NCBI GenBank assembly: GCA_902806575.1
Contig: CADCXD010000001.1
Coordinates: 186,001-250,000, forward strand
DNA: 64,000 bases
Source: Jackrogersella multiformis
Taxonomy: Eukaryota; Ascomycota; Sordariomycetes; Xylariales; Hypoxylaceae
Direction: 5' to 3'
The notes under the pieces are model-generated. The model was not told the origin of the DNA. It worked only from the letters and a program-made list of their open reading frames with translations, and made no database searches. Each line of letters begins with the position of its first letter. Position 1 is the stretch's first letter. Both the position numbers and the translations under genes were made by a program. Positions 1 to 11,392 of this stretch are shown here, piece by piece.

Positions 1-362
1 CGAGTGATGATAGACAAATTGCTGACGTTACAAAGTCATCTTGGTGTGTAGTAGGTGTATGAAGCGAACAATAACCAGATAAAATATCTTTCGCCGAACT
101 CCGAATTCCCATTGACTGTGTAGTTGGAGTCCGGATACCTATGTTCGGTGCTGCTCGGACTTCACTCGGGTAATTGGTACACGAGTTGATGTTAATCCAG
201 ATACCACTCGGAGCAGCAAGCCATATCTCGGAATTTCCAACACCATAGGTAAAATGCAAATGCCCAAAGCTGTTAGGTTAATTCTTAATTGTCTAGACCT
301 TTATACAGAGATATATATCGATGTCGGCGATCGAAGCGAGCTTGGTATCTTCGATTGTGCGA
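1..362. other. Intergenic left edge, no gene seen
   Basis: No convincing coding frame is visible here. It holds the presumed 3' flank of the minus-strand gene that ends at 363. Confidence 0.5.
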
Positions 363-1192
363 TCACAAGTTCTTCATGATTTTGATAAGATCATCGATCC
401 TCGACTCGTACCTCTCCCGTTGGTTATGAAGTTCCTCTTGGTGCTTTTCTTTCAGTGTCCTGATCTCCGCCTGGTGTTTCTCTTGCTCTGCCTTAAGAAC
501 TTCATTGAATTCATCCTCCATCGTCTGTATTGTGCCGCTCAGTTGTTCAACCTCCTTGATGATGGTAGGTTGATTGTCTTCTCTACCTGCCTTCACACGC
601 TTAATTGGAGGCATATCAGGGGTTGGAGCGGGAGCGGACGAGTCAGAGTCATCAGAGTCGCGAACTTCTGACATAGGGTTTGAGGCTGAGACAGTGGGCA
701 TTTCGAGATCCATAGTGGACTGTACTCGATTTTCGGTATTGGCCTCGGAAGTACGGTCATCGCCCTCCTGTCCCGCACGAAGATCCTCGAATTCCTTCTT
801 GGTTCGAGGAGCGGAGCAGGGAAGCTTTCTTGCTACGCAATATTCGCACTCGTCCGGCCAGGTTCGACCCACTGGATAGCACTAATAACGATCAATAACA
901 GCACAATAGCAGCTAAGTGGTAAGGAACAAACTGTTTCGTGGGCCTTACGGCAGTAATCACACTTGAAGAGACTCCGAACTGGACGGGCGAATCCAGGGG
1001 CGCCTTTCGGGGGTGGGCAAGTGAAACCCTTCTCTAAGCATCGATCACAAGCATCGTTTTGCTGCGTGAATGTACACTATTGATCCCATGAGCCTAGTGT
1101 TAACTAATACCACTGATTCATCCACATACCCTTTGATTCTGACGACGACATGTTCCACAGCGTCGTGCAGGGGTCGAAGAGGAGGTAGACAT
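363..1192 (-). CDS. Protein with two tandem Zn2Cys6-like zinc clusters and a C-terminal coiled coil
   Basis: Three exons (1192-1130, 1076-933, 881-363) give 241 residues. Both introns (53 and 51 nt) are GT..AG and keep the frame. Two six-cysteine modules are visible. The first is C12-x2-C15-x6-C22-x8-C31-x2-C34-x6-C41 and the second is C60-x2-C63-x6-C70-x10-C81-x2-C84-x6-C91. Each matches the spacing of a fungal Zn2Cys6 binuclear cluster. The middle is Ser/Asp/Pro-rich, with a short basic IKRVKAG patch. Residues after about 165 are a heptad-like Glu/Lys/Gln coiled coil (EEVQ/QEKHQAEIRTLKEKHQEEL style), which suggests dimerisation. No fungal-specific transcription-factor middle domain is present. 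A nuclear DNA- or protein-binding role is inferred; the family is not recognised. The usual Zn2Cys6 gene carries one cluster, so the duplication is unusual. Confidence 0.72.
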
Positions 1193-2143
1193 GATAATTA
1201 ACTTTATAATGAGGCTTCTACTTAACGCCGGTCACATCGGTGCAACGAAGCCGTAGTCGTAAACATAACGACAAAATGAACTATGATTCACAAGTATACT
1301 TTTATTTAATTTGTTAATTTAATTTTAGAACCGCTCAATTGAACTATTATAGTCTTACCGTTTTCGTACCTGTTACATTCCAATTCGACTTAGTTGTAGC
1401 TCATTTTGAACCGAGCTTTCTACATGGGGTAATTAACTTCCTGCAAGCCATAGAGGCTAGTCACAAATCACAAATTCGGCTAACTAGTCCTGCACATCAT
1501 CTATGGATGCATGGGTTAGTATTTAACTCCTTAACCTAATGTTTACCGACTTAAAATTGCTTCAATACTTATCGTAATGGCTTTGGGATTAAATGTCGTT
1601 ATGTCATCGGTAAATAGATCGGCAGGACAAATAGAGCTAATTCGAACCATGTAGATTGTTGCGCCCGTAAGGGTCCTTTCCCTTCCACTCTGACACCTAG
1701 TTAAGTACGCGATACCGTGAATTTGTGAGATCCATAGATCCAGATCCCAATTATCAGTCTCACCACCTCCATACTTACATAACTCTCGCTGCTAATAGTT
1801 AAAAGCTGATCGACTTAACCAATGCTGACTTTTCTGTTTTAGATCTGACAGACACAACGAGTCCAAAACGGAATGGCAAAGCCCGGAATCGCCAAGCTAA
1901 TCACCGGGGCCGGTCCGGCAAGCCCCATAAGAGGAAGCGGGCCGACGACCCACCATTCGGGACCATGTATATGTGGGCCCATCGGCAGCAATTTCATTGA
2001 ATGCTTCAATTGGAAGGTACCTTCGTCGTCGCATATACTCAGCTAAATCTATACCTAGGTACACCGCACCAAGGCATTACGATGACTCGCCGATACTAAA
2101 GCTGTTGAAGCCGCTTCGCTACCCAAGCCCCCAACCCGCCCCC
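1193..2143. other. Intergenic, about 950 bp
   Basis: No supported gene. The left part is the promoter side of the tandem zinc-cluster gene and the right part is the 3' flank of the MDR oxidoreductase. The long plus-strand frame at 1973-2794 is an Arg-rich antisense shadow of the oxidoreductase exon. Confidence 0.5.
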
Positions 2144-3330
2144 TCACAACGTATACACGAACTTGCCCGCGCTAATCCCGCTCTCCTTCAACTCCGCCAG
2201 GCCCTTCAGCACGCCCTCCAAGCCGCTGCCGCCCTGATCCACGACCGTGCGGATCGGCTTAACAGTGCCGTCGGCCAAGAGCCTCGTCGCCACCTCCATA
2301 AACCTGACGCAATACTCGAGCTCGTCGGGCTTCGGCGGCACGCGCACGCCGCCGTGCCACAGGTACTCCTCGCCGAAGACGTCGTAGCCGAGGTGGAAGG
2401 TGGGGCCGTCGACCTTGGGGTTGATGGCGCGGACGAGCGCCTCGTCGACGGGCACGATGGTGGCGTATCTGCTCGGCAGCTCGTCGCTCAGCGCGCGGGC
2501 CGCGATCTCGCCGCCCGTGCCCGCGCAGTCCCACGCCAGCGTCAGCTCGTTGCGCGTCAGCGCCTTGATGTCCGCCGCGCACGACGGCGAGCGGTAGTCG
2601 AAGACCGCGTCCGCGCCCAGCGACTTCAGGTACGCGAAGTTGCGCGGCGACGCCGTCGTGATGACCGTCAGCCCCGACGCCTTCGCGTACTGGATCCCGT
2701 AGATGCCGGTCGCCGTGCTGCCGCCGTGGATCAGGATCGCCTGCGCCGTCTTGGTCGGCGAGGTCGGCCAGGGCAGCCCCAGGATTTTGTATAGTCCTTG
2801 GCCCTATTGTTTACGTTAGATTTATGCGCGCGTATTTGTGATGGGTACGTAGGTAAGGTTGGAAGTTAGGATCAGAACTCGACACGTACCAGCGTTATTG
2901 TAGATACGCCAATAGTAGCAGCTTGCTCGAAGGTGAGATTGTCGGGGATTTTTATTTGGATATCCGCCTTGGCAACCAAATAGTCGCCGAAAGCACCGCT
3001 ATCGGGTTCAAGTTCATTTCTACAAACCAAGTCAGCCATCAGTAGGTATGACGGCAGCTTTACTTACGCTCCATGAACCACCCCTGCTATGCGGTCGCCC
3101 TTCTTGAACGGCTTGGTTACCCCGGGACCGACCTCTTCCACGATTCCGGCGTAATCTACACCCAACCTGATATTGGGGACTACCCTCGATTCGGCGCTCT
3201 TCCAATCTGTAGGATTGACACCGACCGCCTTCACCTTCACAAGCACGTAGCCATCGCGGAGCTTAGGCTTCTCTACCTCTCGGATCTCAAGCTTGCCCTT
3301 TTCGACCGCAACAATAGCCTTTCCTGCCAT
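2144..3330 (-). CDS. Zinc-type medium-chain dehydrogenase/reductase (enoyl reductase / ToxD-like quinone oxidoreductase family)
   Basis: Three exons (3330-3068, 3019-2890, 2803-2144) give 350 residues, the normal length for this family. The start chosen is the MAGKAIVAVEKG methionine; an upstream in-frame Met (3363) would only add a basic 11-residue leader. The N-terminal GroES-like half shows VGVNPTDWKSAE, GVDYAGIVEEVGPGV and FKKGDRIAGVVHG. The Rossmann half shows ILIHGGSTATGIYGIQYAKA and LGADAVFDYRSP. The Cys ligands of the structural zinc lobe are absent, as in the NADPH-dependent trans-enoyl-reductase/ToxD subgroup. Expected chemistry is NADPH-linked reduction of an enoyl or quinone substrate; the substrate is unknown. 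There is no adjacent PKS, so a standalone role is likely. The last exon is markedly GC-rich. Confidence 0.85.
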
Positions 3331-4510
3331 TTTTGCTTTTCTTCCCTTTCTAACTTTTACCAATCTTTAACTTTTGGAAGATAGGATTAATTTTAGGCTG
3401 AATATAATTAGAAGTGATAATTATGTATTCTCCTAAGTTGAAGCGTCATATATAGCAATGTCATAACGATTTATAATCCACTTGTACAACCGAGGCTCCT
3501 GAAATGTTGGTTTTGATGACAAAGGTACCTAAGTCAAATCGGACATCTGATTACTATCCCATTAAAGTAGAACCAATAGGATTGTTTTATTAAGAGGGAA
3601 ATCACGAAGAAGTGGGCATATAAGTTAATGTACCGTTTTAATTGTTGCTATTCTTAGAAAATTGTAACTATTATAAATTAGTAATAGGACGGTTTAATGT
3701 TGTGCCGCGAGTCAACCTGTCCAAAATGCTGTCCAATAGGCACTGTTCTTTGACTATAAATTTTAAAATGCTACTTTAGGTAATGAGCAACAATATACTC
3801 GTAAGGCTTAGTCTCGCTACTAGATTTTAACCTCTAATTTTTGCGTATTAATTGGTTTATTTTAATGTATTTATAAGGGTTCTTCTAGGATTTTGGACTT
3901 ATGTCTAGGGTCTCGGGGATAACTATGGCACCTGGTGTAACATGGTATGACGGTGTTGATTTATAAACCAGGACATCCTGAGGAGATTCTAACAGCAGTT
4001 ATGGATAAATACATCGTGAAACGTGTTAGGAAGACGCGACTTCTTACCCAATGACGGCGCATTACTAAGCTATCATATATCATGGAACAGCAGATAGGAC
4101 TGATCAGTAACCAACTTTAAACCCCTGCTGAGAGGCATAGGCTTAGAAATCTACCCTAACCCATAGAGCACTCCTTACTTCGAACTCACATGTTCTCTGA
4201 TAGGGTTTATAGTGATATTAGTTGAGAAGAGAAAGTATTCATAAATAGGTATGGAAAGATCAAGTCTGCGCTATTGAGGATTGAAAACAAAACGTAAAAC
4301 TCAGATTGGTATCTATCATGCCGTCTAAGAAGGGTAGTTAATAGCCTTAACAGAAATAAAATAAAAGTCGTCATATATAGTCATTCCGCTGGGCGCCCAG
4401 AATCCGTATAACCGTTTATAATCGTGTAAACATCCTTTCAGATAAATATTAATATCGGTGATATCTGAATATCGCGTAGCCATGCCAACTAGAGGAGTCG
4501 ACGCGATGTT
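3331..4510. other. Intergenic, AT-leaning, about 1.2 kb
   Basis: No supported gene. It covers the promoter of the MDR oxidoreductase and the 3' flank of the CRZ1-like gene. Base composition leans to A/T with no open frame of note. Confidence 0.5.
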
Positions 4511-6703
4511 CTAGCGACCGTAATCACTAGCGTAGCCAATTGATTCGCCGAAGTTCTGTTGAAGGCCACCCTCGCCAAATCCAGATCCCGGACCGCTGAC
4601 GTAGCCCGTATCGTCACCATCATCATAGTCAGAGGCATCAAAGCTGGAGCGTCCACTGAGCTCGTCCTCCACATTACTCATATCGTTATGGCCCCAGTTC
4701 ATCTGTGCTAGTGCTGGGTACTGCGCCAATAAAGCAGCAGGTAAACCGTAGCCAGTCTCCATCCCGGGGTAGACATTAGGATCCATGACTGCTTGTGGCT
4801 GGGCCATATTATGTGCCATGCTCTGCATTCGCTGCTCTTGCCAGATCCGCTGTCTCTCCATCATTTCTTCGTCCAGCAAGGGTTTTATACATATTCTGCC
4901 TGCCTCAGATCGGAAATGACGGCCGAGTGCGTCTGCTCGAGCAAAACGCCTACCGCAGCCCCATTGGCCCCCTGCCTTGAGGTCTCCTTTACAGACAAAC
5001 TTCTTTTCGCCCGAATGAAGGCCTTCGTGACGTTTCCGGTCATGTTGTCGAGCGAACGCCTTTCCGCAAACTGTACACACGAACGGCCTCTCATCGGTGT
5101 GTGTGCGCAAATGAGAGCGCAGATTGTATGCTCGTGTAAACCGTTTAGGACAGAGAGTACATTGAAACGTTGCAGGGTGTTTCTGAATTCGCTTTGTGTT
5201 CCCATTGTCCTGGGCGGCCTGGTACTCGGGATCTGCAAGGCGGAGGGCTATTACGTTGTTAGGAACCGCCGACATAGACTGGCGCCTCCTCGAAACAGCA
5301 TTGGCACTGCCAGACCTATCGCCGGGAGAGAGTGATCGGGACGACGATTCGGAACCGGAGCGATTACGATTAGCCAAGTCGGCGCCAAGGTGCGGCGACA
5401 GGCTTCCGGGAGTATTAGGACGTGAGAGGGCTCCTCCTCCACTATTATAAGGGTCTGTGACTGCCCGTGGGCGAGATCGCGGCCGACCTGGATTCAAGTT
5501 AGTGACAGAGTCTAATCTCAAATGACACGAGCCTGTCTTACCTCTATCGGGCGGTGTTAAAGATTGTGCATCCATGGGCGGCTTCGGAGGTTCGAAACTG
5601 TTCTGCCTCGAATTAGGAGCAAAATCGATATTGATTGACGGCGGAGCCATGGATTGAGCCATCGCAGGATCTATTAGCCCGTCTTGAGACAGAGAGGGAA
5701 ATTGTTCCGAGCCCTGCACAGGATAGCCCATATTTGGTGGGTATCCAGAACTTATTATCATGCCTGGGTTTTGTTGGCTAGCGTCGGGCATCTGCTGCGG
5801 GAGTATTCGAGGAGAGATGGCAGGGCTGTGCGACGGGCTGCGACTGTTCTGATTTGGGCCTGTTATACTAAAGTTACCCAACCCAATAACCCCATCGTAA
5901 AAGCCGTCCTGGGGCCTTTGCATGGGCGAATGGCCATGCTCTGGGTGCTCAAAGCTGTCGTGGCCAGTCAGATTTGGGGATTGCGCAGCCGAAGATGCAT
6001 CTGAATATTCGGAAGGTGATCTTCGATGTCCTTGGAACTGAGGTTGACTCCAATCCAATCGTCCCGACATAAGAGCCGCCTCAGGACCTAGCGACGCATG
6101 TCTCGAGTGACCTGGTGATGAGAACTGATGTTGGCTGAAGGAAGGTGACTGGTGCGCCGAACCAGGTTCCGGCTTCAGGAGGTGGGGCGGAGTAGGGGAG
6201 TGGTGTGTCTGTGGGGACGTCATGTTGGTCAGATCGTTCGGGTCGAGGGATTGCGGATTACTTTGTGAAAGGTCGCCAAATAGAGGAGTGGTGTTGAACT
6301 GATCGCCGCCCTGGGTAGATTGGGGGAATAAAGAGAAGTCGCCGCTGCTGTTGAATTCGGGACCTAGGAGCTGAGAGAATGCGGGTTGAGGTTGCGACGC
6401 TAAAGATTGGGAATAGTCTTGACCGAGGTCGAATGACGTCGGGTCCGTAAAATGCTGCGGCTGTGATGAAGTCAAAAATTGGTTGCCGACGGTATTACTG
6501 TCATAGGTGTTGAAGTCGGAGGTATTGAACTGTGGACTTGCTGATGAGGGGTCTATACCAATGCCGAGGCCGATAGATGGCTCCGGGGATTGATATGGAT
6601 GAGGCGAAGGAGAATGACTATTTCTTATATGAGGCTGTTGAATTCCCGCGGAAGGTGAACGGCCACGAGCCGACCCTGCAGGTTGGACAGCTTGTTGATC
6701 CAT
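4511..6703 (-). CDS. crz1: Calcineurin-responsive C2H2 zinc-finger transcription factor (CRZ1/CrzA type)
   Basis: The open frame encodes 730 residues, or 712 if the 54-nt segment 5541-5488 is removed. That segment has donor GTAAGA, branch CACTAAC and acceptor CCAG, and contains no stop. Residues about 500-610 hold the DNA-binding region. Finger 1 is FQCTLCPKRFTRAYNLRSH.., finger 2 is FVCTVCGKAFARQHDRKRH.., and an atypical third finger starts FVCKGDL with widely spaced cysteines, as in CRZ1 orthologues. PSINID at residues 355-360 fits the PxIxIT-like calcineurin docking motif, and Ser-rich SRSLSPGDRSGS-type repeats fit phospho-regulated nuclear shuttling. The N-terminus is Gln/Ser/Pro-rich. 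In fungi this factor is dephosphorylated by calcineurin on Ca2+ entry and activates ion-homeostasis and cell-wall genes. Identification is strong from the fingers and their order. Confidence 0.93.
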   Translation of the reverse strand: MDQQAVQPAGSARGRSPSAGIQQPHIRNSHSPSPHPYQSPEPSIGLGIGIDPSSASPQFNTSDFNTYDSNTVGNQFLTSSQPQHFTDPTSFDLGQDYSQSLASQPQPAFSQLLGPEFNSSGDFSLFPQSTQGGDQFNTTPLFGDLSQSNPQSLDPNDLTNMTSPQTHHSPTPPHLLKPEPGSAHQSPSFSQHQFSSPGHSRHASLGPEAALMSGRLDWSQPQFQGHRRSPSEYSDASSAAQSPNLTGHDSFEHPEHGHSPMQRPQDGFYDGVIGLGNFSITGPNQNSRSPSHSPAISPRILPQQMPDASQQNPGMIISSGYPPNMGYPVQGSEQFPSLSQDGLIDPAMAQSMAPPSINIDFAPNSRQNSFEPPKPPMDAQSLTPPDRGKTGSCHLRLDSVTNLNPGRPRSRPRAVTDPYNSGGGALSRPNTPGSLSPHLGADLANRNRSGSESSSRSLSPGDRSGSANAVSRRRQSMSAVPNNVIALRLADPEYQAAQDNGNTKRIQKHPATFQCTLCPKRFTRAYNLRSHLRTHTDERPFVCTVCGKAFARQHDRKRHEGLHSGEKKFVCKGDLKAGGQWGCGRRFARADALGRHFRSEAGRICIKPLLDEEMMERQRIWQEQRMQSMAHNMAQPQAVMDPNVYPGMETGYGLPAALLAQYPALAQMNWGHNDMSNVEDELSGRSSFDASDYDDGDDTGYVSGPGSGFGEGGLQQNFGESIGYASDYGR

Positions 6704-8540
6704 GGCGCGTAAGTTGTTTCTGTCTTTAGAAATCCCAAGTCTGGCAAGGTTGAATGTGAAGGAGCTTAACCCGCGAATCTGCCTGACAGCGTGGCGCAGC
6801 CCGGGTGCTGCGTTTGAGGTGGGCTGTGCTTAGGCGTGTCTGACCCCTACCTCTGCCAAATACCGTACCGCTTTTGCCGTATCCAACGCGATGTGGATGT
6901 GGATCTGGTGCGAGAATCACCTTTAAAGTCCGGTTTCAAGTTGAAAGCGTTAAGAATAAGGTAAATAATGTGGGCAACGCGAACCAGTCCGGATAGTATG
7001 AAGGACTTTGTGTTGACTTCACTGACGCTGAATACAGTGGGCGGCTTTGGCTCTATAGGAGGTCGGCGATAATGCCCCAGGTAATAGGTAGTATCAGGTG
7101 ATGAGAGAACCAAGGCCGTGGCTAGTACTTCGGAGATGTACCCGCCTGGTGTTCCTAGGTTAGGTAGGTACCTTATAGTTGGATATAGATATGTATATGG
7201 ATATGGCTGCAAAACACTACGCTTTGCTGTCAAGATCTGCGACAGTGAGACCCTTGCTTAGTACACTACTTCGTTCCGAGTAGTAGGGAAAGCCGTAGGC
7301 TCAACACATGAATATCTCCCGTCTTAGGGTTCGTGACGTGTCGCGCAGAAAAAAACACAATGGTTATACGGCTTGTGAGGCGGTGTAAGTGACTGATAAT
7401 AACAGCAAGCTCGTTGCTTCAAGACGAATGGGTAGCGATTGATTCTGTATGTCGGCGACCCGAAGTAATTCGTTCTAGTCTATTTCTAAATCGCCGGGTT
7501 TTGTATCTTAAAATAATACCACCGAGAGTCCCAAGACCGATTCGATGGGTTCTTAAACGCTTGTCGACGTTGTTGTCGCGGGAAGAAATGCGACGGACTA
7601 CGTATGCTATTAACGGGAGGCCTTTTTCTTGGTGCCGCGACAGCTCTGGGTGGTAGGATGGTAGGATAGGTAGCTGATCGCGAAAGGCTGAGATTTGCTC
7701 CAATTCGACCGGGCAGGAAACGTCTTTGGGGCCGGTAAGATTATGATCGATTCGGCGATTCGCACTTCGGAATTTGGTGTGGATTATTAGCACACGTTAG
7801 ATACCGCTGGAGGTTATGAACCTGATGTTGGTGAGTCTAAGCAGGTTAAGAAACGCGAGATGAATGGAGGTAATCACAAATTTCACTCGGTCGCAAAAGA
7901 GATGGTGAGGTTTGGCTATCTGGGCAGGTAGGACACACCCGAGAGGTCTGTCACCCCTATCACCCCGCCCTGTCGCCCCACCTTCTGTACATGTAATTAT
8001 ATGATGGATACATACATATATGTACCTAACAGCCTACGTATCTAGGTATAATACATTCTAGCAAGGTCCATTCTTCGCAGTATGTATTTAAAGGGTACTT
8101 TCAAGATCATGTCTTAGGTTAGGCGCTTTAAATAATCTTAGGAATTAGTTTCATGAAAACCATGATCCGAAAATAATCCATGGAAAACAAGAATTAGGTA
8201 TTCTTGAAACCATTCAACCCCCATTAGCATTGGCATTAAGTGCATAAGAAATTGGGTTTAACGAAATGCATGGATCCAATAAATTCAAAGCCAATAACCA
8301 CATTATCATTATTATTCAGCATTTAGGATCCTAGCTTTAGGGCTGGCCTAGGTACCTTAAGATCCAAGGATATCCTCCCGGCAAGGCGACATCAGATGGA
8401 GGACTTTCAAGGTTTACACATTTACACTCCAACCCCATCAAGACGGAATGGATGGCTTTATTGCAGGTACCTATGTAGGCTCGTAGGGCTACACTCAACT
8501 ATTTCGGGCTGCGACCCCATCCGCGTTTATGGATATCCAT

Positions 8541-8654
8541 ACCTACATAGGTACCTACATTACCTACTAAGGTAGGTAGGTACCTATGTAGGTATTCATC
8601 ATTCATCATACATCACTACACTAGTACCTATCTATATCTAGGTACCTACCTTAG
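8541..8654. repeat. TAGGTACCTA-type self-complementary repeat cluster
   Basis: Consecutive units of the form TACCTACATAGGTACCTACA and AAGGTAGGTAGGTACC give an interrupted palindrome. A further unit occurs at 8636-8654. The repeat is self-complementary and can be read on either strand. Confidence 0.75.
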
Positions 8655-8853
8655 TCTGCCTCGAAATATCTTGGAAAAATCCTGGAAAATTAGGCAGACA
8701 AATAGAAAATGTGCGTTCACACGCAGGACCGAAACCGAGCACATTAGCTCCGCCAATCGCTCTGCGGCGTTCTCAATCTAATATCAGGCAACCATATTCA
8801 TCGAAGGGACATCTCCCCTTTTCGAGGCGGTGAACGAGAATGTCTCGTTGCTA

Positions 8854-8906
8854 CTACATACCTACCTACATACCTACCTCCTAAGGTACCTATGTATGTA
8901 GGTATT
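8854..8906. repeat. TACCTACC / GGTACCTATG repeat cluster
   Basis: Runs of TACCTACCTACATACC are followed by CTAAGGTACCTATGTATG and GTAGGTATT. The two arms are roughly inverted copies, so a stem can be drawn. Same motif family as at 8541. Confidence 0.7.
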
Positions 8907-10857
8907 GTCTCGACAAAGCAGGAAGATGTTGGGTACCGATCGCTCTCATTCGCTCTCGCTACACGGAGACGTCACCCCCCTGACGAAATCTTTTCAATAT
9001 GATGGGATACTGCCGTCTTGGCAAATGCGCCCGTTCAGTCTTTGGGCTGCTTTCGATTGCATTGTCTCGAGCGAACATGCGATGTCGTTTCTTCTGAGAC
9101 GGACTAATTGATTTAGATAACTCGGCGTGATGCATAACGCATGTGCTCTTCTGTCTTGCCCACCCATCAGCCCTATCAGATACGTATCCATTTGCTATAT
9201 TTGCGAAAAGCCTCTTTCTCCTACCGAATGGAAAGATCGTGGCTGTGACGCCACAATCTGCTAAATACTGTGCCGTCATTCCCATGACCCTTGCCCCAGA
9301 ACATTTCTGGAAAACATCCACTTACTATGTAGTCTCTCATATCCCCCGCAAATGCATACTATATTTACATACATAGTAGGGATTCCGAGGGTCATCCACG
9401 AAAACGTCATAGTCATATCTGCTTACTACCTAGGTAGTGTATGGGTTCGCAATACGCAGCATACGTGCAGATACCTACTGAGATATTGATTTAAAAGTTC
9501 TCGCCAAATCCCAAACTAGGTAACTAGGTAAGCACATTGATGTCGACCTTGTGGTACTACCCTTAAATAGAACTAATAATTTAATGATTCGACCCCTACC
9601 TAGAGATAGCAGTGGTCGTATTACGAGGCACCATATAAGGAATACCCTTGACAGCTTTCCCCGCTCTTTCCAATAATGAGACAGTCAGAAGCACATGCTA
9701 CGTAGTACCTAGGATAGTAGAACAATAGTGTTATGACTTTATGGCAAAAAACTCGTGATTCTCTCGTAAATCCCAAAATAAAAGGTAAGTCATTGGCTAA
9801 AGGTTGTAGGTATTGGTAAACAGCGCAATATGTCAGCAATTCACGTTTTACATGCCGTTCCCCAGATCGACAGGGCATCTACACTACCGTACGGTACGCC
9901 AATAGAATCAATGGGATGCTAGATCCACAAGCCAACCCCTGGTACCTCCCTAACCTCCTACCTAGGTACCTCGCTGGTAGCTCATCCAGTTCCACGTACC
10001 TTAGGTAGGTAGATATAACACGGCGGCGCTATCATACTCAATAAGTAGCCATAAGTTCCAGAGCTCGAGCATTAGCTTAGGATAAGCATCGTTCTTTACC
10101 TACCGGCAATTTGAGATACACATATCAGCATCTTGTCTATATACCTTTTTCTCTCCGAGTAACCACCAATTTCACTCATCAACCTAGCTCCTCAGGGTCT
10201 TTTCACTTCTTACATGTTATTAAGTTAGGTGCATGGTAGAGTAGCAATCTCGAACTTGAGAGACGAAGGTGTTTGATGAAATGAGTAGTCAAGAGACTAA
10301 TTTAAGGTAGTATATGTTAGAAGTCTAGCCTACTGAAGGATAGACCTAACAGGAGTTTGACCAGCTAGAGGTGTGTCCCCATGGAAAAGGATGCACTTGA
10401 GATATGATGAATAAAGACGTTTTTAGTATACCTATCTGGTATGTACACCTCGGTCCATAATAGATAGGTTTAGAGCTCCTCGTGCAAATCGTTACCGTAT
10501 CGCTGGGTCCACCTCATTACCTACAATGTACGTAACCCTCCGCGGTCCCTCATACGGGTAATACATAATATAAGTTGTTGGGCAACCCAACATGATGGTA
10601 TCATGGAGCTATCGCAACTGCTAGGATATTGCAGTATAAGGTAAACCAATTCTCCGACTTTAAAGTCCGTTCTCTAATATTTGCCATCATATCTTGCCTT
10701 AACATCCGCAGCAGTAAAATCAATGGCGACTTCCGCCTCTTTCCAGTATACATTCCTAAGTGTTTCGAAGTTGAAAACTTCGCACTATAAAAGTTGTCGA
10801 GGTCTTGGTTCCTGCTTGTATCAACTTTTCTGCTTCCATTAACTTCAATACCAATTT

Positions 10858-11157
10858 CTAGAAATCTGGCATATGATTATCGTTTCGTTGTAATAGCCAT
10901 TGGAGACCACATTGTCTCAATGGCGCCGACAACTTCTTTGGGAATGAGCCTATTCCATTGTCCGAATCGCCGTTGATGCGCAATGCCTCCAAAGCATTCT
11001 TATCGGGGAGCTTAATCGAGATCTTTGTTACCTCATTGAGATCCCATTGGATTGAGTCTCCCCAGGCCTTGACAGCACGCAAGAGCGCCATTGTATCTCG
11101 ATATGGAATCATAACTGAGACAGCGCATTTCATCGGAATTTTTGCCAACGAAGCCAT
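10858..11157 (-). CDS. Small hypothetical ORF, doubtful
   Basis: A 99-residue open frame. The first about 80 residues (MASLAKIPMKCAVSVMIPYR through KISIKLPDKNALEALRI) have a protein-like composition. The last about 20 look like read-through into non-coding sequence, so a splice site or earlier end is possible. No domain, signal peptide or membrane segment is recognised. It lies about 235 bp downstream of the gag-like frame on the same strand and could be a relic of the same unit. Existence as a gene is uncertain. Confidence 0.25.
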   Translation of the reverse strand: MASLAKIPMKCAVSVMIPYRDTMALLRAVKAWGDSIQWDLNEVTKISIKLPDKNALEALRINGDSDNGIGSFPKKLSAPLRQCGLQWLLQRNDNHMPDF

Positions 11158-11392
11158 GACTACCTAGGTACCGGATGCGGGTAAGGTCTTCGACTGTTAC
11201 GTCCTACTAAAGGAGGACAGATATGAATCACAATAAACGACAACAAACAACAAGACAGAATGGGCAAATCAATCGTATTATTCCCTCCTCTCCAGAAAGA
11301 GAAGATATCTCTTGCAACGTAAGCTAAGCTACCTTCTATATCATGTTCCCTTAGCGTGAACCTTTTACATGAACCTTAAAAGGTTCACGTGT

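Larger units (their letters stand above)
6704..10857. other. Gene-poor intergenic block, about 4.2 kb
   Basis: No supported gene. Short frames at 6847-7233, 7414-7793, 8905-9376 and 9621-9878 lack recognisable motifs, overlap one another on both strands and look random. The nearest 500-600 bp is the promoter/5' leader of the CRZ1-like gene. Several self-complementary TAGGTACCTA-type repeats lie here. Confidence 0.5.

Noticed and set aside
1973..2794. 273-codon plus-strand frame
   Set aside because: Arg/Ala-rich antisense translation of the GC-rich last exon of the MDR oxidoreductase; no motifs.
7414..7793. Opposed 80- and 124-codon frames
   Set aside because: Overlap on both strands, no codon bias, domain or splice partner.
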